The notes beneath the pieces were generated by a model. It ran no database searches, had not been told where the DNA came from, and saw only the letters and a program-made list of their open reading frames with translations. Below are positions 1-5,468 of a stretch of 5,750 nucleotides of DNA, piece after piece. Source of the DNA: an uncultured Porphyromonadaceae bacterium (GTDB lineage Bacteria > Bacteroidota > Bacteroidia > Bacteroidales > Muribaculaceae); contig CAMWKC010000152.1 of assembly GCA_947174735.1 (NCBI GenBank), forward strand, positions 1 to 5,750. Reading direction: 5' to 3'. Position 1 is the first letter of the stretch; each line of letters opens with the position of its first letter. Position numbers and translations under genes: made by a program.

Positions 1-139
1 CTAAAGGGACAACGGCAACTAAGCGAGCTAAAGCTCGGACACAGAACCAGGAGGTACCGCGCCAACCCAAAGACGCCTAAAGGAACAACGGCAACTAAGC
101 GAGCTGAAGCTCGCACACAGAGTCGGAAGGCACCGTGCC
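1..139 (+). repeat. Pair of direct intergenic repeats, 76-bp period
   Basis: Two copies of a unit of about 63 bp lie at 1-63 and 77-139. By eye 54 of 63 positions match; the first 45 bp match at 42, and the rest is looser. The core of each copy is itself a small dyad: GCGAGCT, 2 bases, AGCTCGC at 99-114, with one arm base changed in the first copy. The units are separated by 13 bp (64-76). The first copy begins at the window edge, so the array may continue leftwards. No reading frame is supported here, so the stretch between the window edge and the transketolase stop is non-coding. The repeats resemble REP/BIME-like or other dispersed intergenic elements in form, but I do not recognise a named family. 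Confidence 0.85.
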
Positions 140-171
140 TCCTGGTTCTGTGTGCGAGCCTCAGCTCGCTT
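97..171. repeat. 75-bp imperfect palindrome (inverted repeat copies)
   Basis: The sequence is symmetrical about position 134. Bases 97-121 pair with 147-171 over 25 bp with a single mismatch (A108/C160), and an inner stem 128-132/136-140 closes a three-base loop. The positions between are weakly paired; read as plus-strand RNA most become G-U pairs. The right half is an inverted third copy of the repeat unit (129-173, matching 19-63 at 37 of 45 positions in reverse complement). On the minus strand it lies about 30 bp after the transketolase stop and could act as a 3' end structure or transcript stabiliser. No T-run follows it on either strand, so it is not a classical intrinsic terminator. 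Confidence 0.85.
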
Positions 172-192
172 TAAATACTTCAGCTCGCTTTA
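161..192 (+). repeat. Adjacent 13-bp direct repeats, partial unit copies
   Basis: The 13-mer TCAGCTCGCTTTA occurs at 161-173 and again at 180-192, a 19-bp period. It is the outer end of the inverted repeat copy, so the second occurrence looks like a truncated extra copy of the element ending just before the transketolase stop codon at 204. This suggests the element grew by local duplication or slippage. Confidence 0.8.
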
Positions 193-203
193 GTACTAAG
201 GAC

Positions 204-2228
204 TTACTTCTTCAGGAAAGCTCCTACCACACTATAGATATTATCAGTAGTATAGCCGAACTTCTCATCAAGCACATCAGCAGGCGCACTGGCACCGAAG
301 CGTTCCATACCGTACACCTCCCAGTCGCCTTTCATCACGGGATAAAGCGTAGCAGGCAGCCCGGAAGTCAGGCCGAATATTTTTACACCGTCAGGCATAA
401 CTTCAAGCTGGTAGTCTTTAGGTTGTTCTTTGAAAAGACCCAGCGAAGGCATCGACACAACCTGTGCCTTAACACCATCAGCAGCAAGACGAGCAGCCAC
501 ATTGCAAAGTAGAGCTACATCACTGCCGTTACCTACGAGAACTATCTCAGGCTTCTCTGCCGGTATAACTACGTAGCCGCCACGTTCAGTATTGCGTGCT
601 TCTTTACGACGGTCAGTTCCGGGCAAATCTTCAAGATTCTGACGCGAGAATATCAAAACTGTCGGACACTCCCAGTTATTCATAGCCAGACGGTAGGCTT
701 CCAAAGTCTCGGCAGAGTCGGCAGGACGCAATACCAGAGCAGCACGATGACCCTTGAGGTTCTTCATTTGCTCAAGCAGACGTATCTGGGCCTCCTGTTC
801 GATGGGTTCGTGAGTAGGACCATCTTCACCTACACGGAAAGAATCATGGGTATATATGAACTTAACAGGCAACTCCATCAAAGCAGCCATACGTATAGCA
901 GGCTTCATATAATCACTGAACACGAAGAATGTGCCACATGCACCTATAACACCACCATGCAGAGCGATACCGTTCATAATGCACGCCATTGTAAGCTCAG
1001 CTACGCCAGCCTGCAGGAAAGCACCGCTGAAGTCGCCCTTTATCAGCTCGTGAGTCTTTTTAAGGAAACCGTCAGTCTTGTCACTGTTAGCAAGGTCTGC
1101 ACTTGATACAATCATATTACCTACATGCTCGGCAAGGAAACTGAGAACTGTAGCCGAAGCAGCACGGCTGGCTATATTAGGCTTAAACTCAATTTTATCC
1201 CAGTCGAGGTCCGGCAGACGGTTACCCATATAGTCGCCGAGAGTCTTAGCAAGTTCAGGATTAGCCTCAACCCACTTAGCCTCCTCTGCACGACGTTCAG
1301 CCACGATCTTTGTAAGTTCCTCGCGACGTTGTGCATAAAGCTCGCGTACGTCGTCCCATATCTGCCAGGGATTTTCAGCATCACCGCCAAGGGCAGTCAC
1401 TGTAGCCTTTATGTCACAGCCGGCTTTGCTCAGAGGCTGACCGTGAGTCGAAATTTTACCTTCGACGCTTGTACCGTCGGTAGCCACACCACCGCGAGCC
1501 ATCACAGTATGACCTATAATAAGCGTAGGACGCTCCTTCTCTTCATGAGCTGTAGTAAGCGCCTCAGCCATAGCAACAGGATCCGTACCGTCTACCTCAA
1601 GCACATTCCAACCCCATGCACGATACTTCGCAGCTGTATCCTCGTCAGTCACATCTTTAACCATAGTGGAAAGCTGTACCTTATTCGAGTCATAGAACAT
1701 TATAAGATTGTGCAGACCAAGCTTACCGGCTATACGTCCGGCACCCTGCGATACTTCTTCCTGTATACCACCGTCTGAAATAAAGGCGTATGTTTTGTGA
1801 GCCCAGCTTTCGCCGAAACGAGCGCAAAGGAAACGTTCAGCTATAGCACAACCCACAGCCATGACATGACCCTGACCTAAAGGACCCGAACTGTTGTCAA
1901 CACCACGTACCACATCAAGTTCAGGATGTCCCGGTGTAACGCTGTTCCACTGACGGAACTCTTTAAGCTCATCGATGCTATAACGACCTGTGAGGGCCAG
2001 CACTCCGTAAAGCATAGTCGACATGTGGCCGGGATCAAGGAAGAAACGGTCACGACCCATCCAATGCGGATCAGCCGGGTCATAAACCATGAATTTCGAG
2101 AATAGTACATTTACAAAATCTGAGCCGCCCATGGCGCCTCCGGGGTGGCCCGATTTGGCTTTCTCCACCATCTCGGCAATCAGCACACGCAGATTATTGG
2201 CTGCGCGATCATAGATTTTTCTTTCCAT
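204..2228 (-). CDS. tkt: Transketolase
   Basis: Cytoplasmic thiamine-diphosphate enzyme of the non-oxidative pentose phosphate pathway; it moves two-carbon ketol units between sugar phosphates such as xylulose-5-P, ribose-5-P and erythrose-4-P. At 674 residues it is full length. Order: N-terminal TPP-binding domain (about 1-270), linker, pyrimidine-binding domain (about 350-520), C-terminal domain (about 540-674). Visible motifs are KSGHPGG with H28, GPLGQGH 115-121, the diphosphate/metal motif D152-G153 to N182, STHGQPL with H262, the catalytic glutamate E411 in AGVAELTM, and HDSFRVGEDGPTHEPIE with D469 and H473. Several positions nearly coincide with E. coli numbering. The segment after D152-G153 reads GIQEE rather than the common CxMEG; I recall this as the usual form in Bacteroidetes. 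The start fits the family N-terminus; no Shine-Dalgarno is seen. No convincing promoter of its own is visible, so read-through from the transporter gene is possible. Confidence 0.97.
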   Translation of the reverse strand: MERKIYDRAANNLRVLIAEMVEKAKSGHPGGAMGGSDFVNVLFSKFMVYDPADPHWMGRDRFFLDPGHMSTMLYGVLALTGRYSIDELKEFRQWNSVTPGHPELDVVRGVDNSSGPLGQGHVMAVGCAIAERFLCARFGESWAHKTYAFISDGGIQEEVSQGAGRIAGKLGLHNLIMFYDSNKVQLSTMVKDVTDEDTAAKYRAWGWNVLEVDGTDPVAMAEALTTAHEEKERPTLIIGHTVMARGGVATDGTSVEGKISTHGQPLSKAGCDIKATVTALGGDAENPWQIWDDVRELYAQRREELTKIVAERRAEEAKWVEANPELAKTLGDYMGNRLPDLDWDKIEFKPNIASRAASATVLSFLAEHVGNMIVSSADLANSDKTDGFLKKTHELIKGDFSGAFLQAGVAELTMACIMNGIALHGGVIGACGTFFVFSDYMKPAIRMAALMELPVKFIYTHDSFRVGEDGPTHEPIEQEAQIRLLEQMKNLKGHRAALVLRPADSAETLEAYRLAMNNWECPTVLIFSRQNLEDLPGTDRRKEARNTERGGYVVIPAEKPEIVLVGNGSDVALLCNVAARLAADGVKAQVVSMPSLGLFKEQPKDYQLEVMPDGVKIFGLTSGLPATLYPVMKGDWEVYGMERFGASAPADVLDEKFGYTTDNIYSVVGAFLKK

Positions 2229-2334
2229 AAGTATTTTATCTCGTAGGTATTTTTAGGTTAAGTTGTCCTTCCCTAAGGAACAGATGAGTTTTAGTTGTCA
2301 GAATTGAGTAGCTGAATGGTTGCGGGGAGAAATT

Positions 2335-2379
2335 ATCCCGCCGTCTGTACCCTGACCGGGCAGTCACAGGCGACGGGAT
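2335..2379 (-). terminator. Possible stem-loop terminator after the transporter gene
   Basis: The inverted repeat pairs 2335-2348 with 2366-2379: 14 positions with one C-A mismatch and one G-U wobble, around a 17-base loop. It starts 62 bp past the transporter stop codon. On the minus strand the stem is followed by AATTTCTCCCC, only a weak T-rich stretch, so termination may be incomplete. It could instead be a leader structure of the transketolase transcript; a poor promoter-like box (TACTTTAT, 2381-2388, minus strand) lies right beside it. Confidence 0.4.
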
Positions 2380-2399
2380 TATAAAGTATCCGGTTTAGT

Positions 2400-2423
2400 C
2401 CGATACAGCGTCAATGCTGTCGG
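2400..2423 (-). repeat. Small inverted repeat just after the transporter stop
   Basis: On the minus strand CCGACAGC pairs with GCTGTATCGG around a 6-base loop, giving eight base pairs with a two-base TA bulge. It lies 17 bp beyond the stop codon at 2441. It lacks a following T-run, so a role in termination is doubtful; it may be a 3' stabilising stem working with the larger stem-loop further on. Confidence 0.4.
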
Positions 2424-2440
2424 AACACGGTTGCTGCAGT

Positions 2441-3970
2441 TTACAGATAAAGCTGTTCGTCAAGGCTCGGTTCCTCTTCTACAGGTATATCCTTATTAAC
2501 ATTGTGGCATCCGATAAGACTGTAATAAAGCAGATATGCCAGCATAGCTACCACAAGCCAGTAAGAGATCATGTAACCGCAGGTATCAGCCAGCCAGCTC
2601 TGTATCAGAGGCATTATACCGCCGCCTACCACCATCATCATAAAGATACCGGAAGCTTGAGCCGTGTACTTACCGAGGCCTTCGACAGCAAGATTAAAAA
2701 TACCGCCCCACATTACCGATGTGCAGAGACCGCAGAGCACAAGGAAAAGAGCGCTTATAGGCACAAGCGGACGTTCAAGACTGATTACCATATCATCAGC
2801 AGTCTTACCGAAACGTGACTCTATAGTTGCCTCATGAGCTGAAAGGAGCTTAGCATCCTTAGTAGCCACAAAATTGTCGATTACATCTTGAGGCACATCC
2901 GATTCAACAAGTATCTGTGATGTTTTCTGCACAGGGTCATAGACAAAGTTGGGTACCTCTATTTTACTTTCACGCGATGTGAAAATAGCTATTACGATGA
3001 AAACTATAGCGACACTGGTGGATACTATCATCTGAGTTTTAGTTGAAACCTTAGCAGAAATAGTACTTGATACTGTACGGCCTACAAGCATAAAGAACCA
3101 GTAAATAGCCACAATAACACCAGCTACCAGCGAGGCGGCACCGGCTACCTCAGCACCATCGGCACTGGTATCGGACAAATAAAAGTTAAGTGTTCCGGGA
3201 ATACCTACTTCAATACCGACATAGAAGAAAATACCGATTACACCTAATACAGTGTGACGGAAATTCCAGGGACTATGGGTATAAGCCGGTTTCTTAGCAC
3301 CGCTTTTCTGCAGGTTGGGTTCCGGAATAGTCACAAACAGGATAATGAAGAAAGCTACTACAAACACACCCATAGCTATCCAAAGCAGAGGTGCCACAAC
3401 GCTCATGGTAGTTTCCTTAGTAAGCACACCGATAAGAGCACCGACAAAGAACGGAGTCAGCGTGCCTGACAGAGAGTTAAGAGCACCGCCGGCCTGCAGT
3501 AACTGATTACCTTTATTACCGCCGCCTCCGAGAAGGTTGAGCATCGGGTTAACAACAGTGTTAAGCATACATACGCAAAAACCGCACACGAAAGCACCAA
3601 AAAGATAGATGATAAAGTTAAGGCTTACCAATTCGGTCAGCATCACCTCAGCACCTACTCTACTCGAAAGCCACTGTATAAACAGACCTACCACACCGAT
3701 AGCCATAGCCCAGAGAGCAGTCTTTTTATATCCCATTCTGACGAGCATGTTACCTGCCGGAATACCCATAAACAGGTAAGCCAGAAAGTTCATCATATTG
3801 CCCATCATACCAAGCACAGAATTGCCGGCGAATTTATTACCCCATATCGTACCGATAGGAGCCGCAAGGTTGGTAACGAACGAAATCATCGCGAACAGGA
3901 AGAACATCGCGATAATCGGTAAAGTGTAATTTGGCTTTGGCACTGTTGCCGCCTGATTAGAATTAGCCAT
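2441..3970 (-). CDS. MFS transporter, FucP/GluP-like sugar permease
   Basis: Inner-membrane transporter of 509 residues with about twelve hydrophobic segments (roughly 16-40, 52-77, 83-101, 116-146, 160-184, 190-214, 238-259, 276-297, 312-331, 403-424, 437-460, 467-488). The segment from NP (141-142) through GGGGNKGNQLLQAGGALNSL (148-167) corresponds to the NP...N-Q-NS region of the FucP/GluP fucose-glucose-galactose symporters, so sugar uptake is the best guess; the substrate cannot be read from sequence. Two oddities. Residues about 332-402 form a hydrophilic insertion between segments 9 and 10, predicted periplasmic, which explains a length well above the roughly 430 of FucP. The acidic residues important in E. 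coli FucP (D46, E135) seem replaced: segment 1 reads TNLAAP, and segment 4 reads CMLNTVVNP where FucP-type proteins have LETAANP. A promoter lies upstream (4054-4085). The next gene in the same direction is transketolase, compatible with sugar metabolism but not proof. Confidence 0.85.
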   Translation of the reverse strand: MANSNQAATVPKPNYTLPIIAMFFLFAMISFVTNLAAPIGTIWGNKFAGNSVLGMMGNMMNFLAYLFMGIPAGNMLVRMGYKKTALWAMAIGVVGLFIQWLSSRVGAEVMLTELVSLNFIIYLFGAFVCGFCVCMLNTVVNPMLNLLGGGGNKGNQLLQAGGALNSLSGTLTPFFVGALIGVLTKETTMSVVAPLLWIAMGVFVVAFFIILFVTIPEPNLQKSGAKKPAYTHSPWNFRHTVLGVIGIFFYVGIEVGIPGTLNFYLSDTSADGAEVAGAASLVAGVIVAIYWFFMLVGRTVSSTISAKVSTKTQMIVSTSVAIVFIVIAIFTSRESKIEVPNFVYDPVQKTSQILVESDVPQDVIDNFVATKDAKLLSAHEATIESRFGKTADDMVISLERPLVPISALFLVLCGLCTSVMWGGIFNLAVEGLGKYTAQASGIFMMMVVGGGIMPLIQSWLADTCGYMISYWLVVAMLAYLLYYSLIGCHNVNKDIPVEEEPSLDEQLYL

Positions 3971-4053
3971 AATCTTTAAGTTGAGTTGGGTTTATGTTTT
4001 TTAGGGTTATTCTGTAGAGATATTCTGCTTGCCGCGGATTCGGAACTGGACTC

Positions 4054-4085
4054 CAAAGTTACACATTATTTCGTTGATTAACCAA
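4054..4085 (-). promoter_or_regulatory. Bacteroidetes-type promoter of the transporter gene
   Basis: On the minus strand TAACTTTG (4061-4054) is a full match to the -7 consensus TAnnTTTG, and TTGG (4085-4082) lies 20 bp upstream, the expected spacing for the -33 element. Transcription would start near 4048 and leave a leader of about 75 bases before the start codon at 3970. I see no clear terminator for yggS in 4086-4132, so some transcription from upstream may also pass through. Confidence 0.7.
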
Positions 4086-4132
4086 TTTCATTTCTATTTT
4101 TATCCTGATTTATCCGATTCGGGCTATATTTT

Positions 4133-4810
4133 CTAAGTATACTGTCGTTCGCCGAATATTGCGGTACCTACCCGCACCAGATTCGACCCCTCGGCCACAG
4201 CTATAGGCCAGTCACCGCTCATACCCATTGATATCACATCAAAACCACGCAGTTCATCGCCGCATATTCGGCGCACCTCACCGAAAATATCGGCTATAGC
4301 TCTGAAGTCAGCACGCACGCGATCAGTGTCATCAGTATTAGATGCCATTCCCATAACACCACATATATGAGTGTTGGTAAGATTACGATAAGCATGACGG
4401 CTAAAGTAATCAAGCAGTTCATCGGCAGAAAAACCGAATTTTGTCTCCTCCCGAGCAACATGTACCTGCATCAGAACACGTGTCACTACCCCGGCACGAC
4501 GTGATTCGGCATCGACGAGCTCCAGCAGGCGCTCAGTATCAATACTTTCTATCATTGCTACCTTACCGACAAGTCGGCGTACTTTATTAGTTTGCAGGTG
4601 CCCTATGAAATGCCATTGTATATCGGCTGGAAGCACAGCTTCTTTCTCAAGGAGTTCGTTGACACGGCTCTCGCCGAATAGTCTCTGTCCGGCATCGTAT
4701 GCCTCGCGTACAGCTTCGGCAGGATGAAATTTCGATACGGCTACCAATCTGACGCCCTCAGGTAGCTCTGAATGAAGCCTACGTATCTCGGCTGCTATAT
4801 CCTGATTCAT
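4133..4810 (-). CDS. yggS: YggS/PROSC family PLP homeostasis protein
   Basis: Cytoplasmic pyridoxal-5'-phosphate-binding protein with a single alanine-racemase-like TIM barrel and no known catalytic activity. The family controls free PLP levels and amino-acid/keto-acid balance. It has 225 residues, the usual length. The PLP-bearing lysine is K27 in VAVSKFHP; further family motifs are FGESRVNEL (45-53), WHFIGHLQTNK (66-76), GVMGM in the mid-protein, MGMSGDW (195-201), and the phosphate-binding end VRVGTAIFG (212-220). The second motif has ESR where many homologues have ENY, a mild variation. The ATG overlaps the TGA of the DUF4494 gene as ATGA, so the two are almost surely co-transcribed and probably translationally coupled. 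The stop is TAG at 4133-4135. Confidence 0.95.
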   Translation of the reverse strand: MNQDIAAEIRRLHSELPEGVRLVAVSKFHPAEAVREAYDAGQRLFGESRVNELLEKEAVLPADIQWHFIGHLQTNKVRRLVGKVAMIESIDTERLLELVDAESRRAGVVTRVLMQVHVAREETKFGFSADELLDYFSRHAYRNLTNTHICGVMGMASNTDDTDRVRADFRAIADIFGEVRRICGDELRGFDVISMGMSGDWPIAVAEGSNLVRVGTAIFGERQYT

Positions 4811-5259
4811 GACTGCGGAGTATTTGGAGCACTAAGATCCAGCGGATAAACATCCATAAGCGGTGTCTCGGCTATCGAAGCTATCTCATAATCACCTAAA
4901 GTACCGGCCATACCCTGCTCGAAACGGTCAAGAGCACCTTTGAAATCCGAGGCAGCCACCAGTATGAAACTGGCAGTCTTCTTCTCAACACCTGTTTTCT
5001 CATCAGGAGTAATAAAATTAACTTTCACCATATAATATTTGTCGCCTGTCTCGTCAAAGAAAATCTCTGATATTTTGGTCTTTTTGACCGCTGATATGGA
5101 AAAGTCACCTGAAATAAAAGGTTTCACCTCTTCGATAATACGTGCTTCTGCCTCGGTAAAGGTAAGAGCATCTACCAGATAGGGTTCATTAACTTTTTTA
5201 ACCATACCATTTTCCTGCATACGGTCATATTTCACTTTACATTCAAACCAAAGGGCCAT
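4807..5259 (-). CDS. DUF4494 domain protein
   Basis: Small soluble protein of 150 residues of unknown function, from a family I know from Bacteroidetes. Recognisable features are the start ALWFECKVKYD, then EPYLVDALTFTEAEARIIEE, KPFISGDFSI in the first half, and ASIAETPLMDVYP close to the C-terminus. There is no signal peptide or membrane segment, and it looks like one compact alpha/beta domain. The frame is open further upstream to an ATG at 5400. I chose 5259 because family members begin at this point, the extra 47 residues look like translated leader, and the longer form would begin upstream of the likely promoter (5364-5371). The stop overlaps the yggS start by 4 bp, suggesting a role tied to YggS or simply shared expression; the function is not known. 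Confidence 0.9.
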   Translation of the reverse strand: MALWFECKVKYDRMQENGMVKKVNEPYLVDALTFTEAEARIIEEVKPFISGDFSISAVKKTKISEIFFDETGDKYYMVKVNFITPDEKTGVEKKTASFILVAASDFKGALDRFEQGMAGTLGDYEIASIAETPLMDVYPLDLSAPNTPQS

Positions 5260-5327
5260 TGTGTGTCGGGTATTAGTGGAATTAATATCATTTTCCGGGT
5301 TGCCGTCCCCGCGGAGAGCTGTATAGC

Positions 5328-5353
5328 ATGGTTTCCGATAGTACGGAAACCAT
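5328..5353. promoter_or_regulatory. Perfect 10-bp stem-loop in the DUF4494-yggS leader
   Basis: ATGGTTTCCG (5328-5337) and CGGAAACCAT (5344-5353) are exact reverse complements around a six-base loop. On the minus strand the structure begins 10 bp past the -7 box at 5364-5371, so it would sit at or very near the 5' end of the DUF4494-yggS mRNA. It could protect the mRNA, act as a leader regulator, or be a protein-binding dyad covering the start of transcription. On the plus strand it is followed by AATTTTT and so has the form of an intrinsic terminator, but no plus-strand gene precedes it. Confidence 0.75.
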
Positions 5354-5363
5354 AATTTTTGTA

Positions 5364-5371
5364 CAAAGTTA
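5364..5371 (-). promoter_or_regulatory. -7 box of the DUF4494-yggS promoter
   Basis: TAACTTTG on the minus strand matches the Bacteroidetes -7 consensus and is identical to the box before the transporter gene. No good -33 TTG is present at the usual distance. Transcription would start near 5358, giving a leader of about 100 bases that holds the 10-bp stem-loop. Confidence 0.6.
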
Positions 5372-5387
5372 CAAAATTTTTCGCCCC

Positions 5388-5405
5388 ATGTTGTGTACAT
5401 AACAT
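5388..5405. promoter_or_regulatory. 18-bp near-palindrome, candidate operator
   Basis: ATGTTGTGTACATAACAT is symmetrical about its centre with a single mismatched pair. It lies between the two divergent promoters, overlaps the predicted -33 element of the plus-strand promoter (5391-5393) and is 16 bp upstream of the minus-strand -7 box. Size and position suit a dimeric regulator acting on one or both genes. It does not clearly match the FNR, CRP or Rex consensus sites I know. Confidence 0.5.
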
Positions 5406-5422
5406 TTTTTTAACTAACTTGC
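5391..5422 (+). promoter_or_regulatory. Probable promoter of the DUF4492 gene
   Basis: TTG at 5391-5393 is followed after 21 bp by TAACTTGC (5415-5422), which resembles the -7 box TAnnTTTG with one T missing. Transcription would begin near 5428, about 40 bases before the ATG at 5469. The box is imperfect, so the call is moderate. Confidence 0.5.
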
Positions 5423-5468
5423 ACACCAATTTTACAACCTGCCTTCTCTCCTACCTGATTTCAACACC

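Noticed and set aside
1..203. Repeat cluster read as a CRISPR array
   Set aside because: Only two direct copies of a long unit with several mismatches, a 13-bp gap instead of spacer-sized unique sequence, and an inverted copy; no cas genes nearby.
451..484. Possible fault in the transketolase C-terminal domain
   Set aside because: The frame runs without interruption from 2228 to 204 and all active-site motifs are in place, so there is no sign of a pseudogene.
1125..1778. A 217-codon open frame on the plus strand, antisense to transketolase
   Set aside because: It lies wholly inside the well-supported transketolase gene, has low-complexity Ser/Thr/His-rich composition typical of a reverse-strand shadow, and matches no family I know.
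2381..2388. TACTTTAT on the minus strand as a transketolase promoter box
   Set aside because: Only a partial match to TAnnTTTG, and the nearest TTG is 23 bp upstream, so the spacing is wrong; left as an open possibility only.
2414..2818. A 134-codon open frame on the plus strand over the transporter C-terminus
   Set aside because: It overlaps the transporter coding region and has the composition of an antisense shadow (His, Tyr and Lys-rich), with no promoter or family match.
5260..5400. Upstream extension of the DUF4494 frame to an ATG at 5400
   Set aside because: The extra 47 residues do not belong to the family, and the likely promoter box at 5364-5371 would fall inside them; the family start is at 5259.
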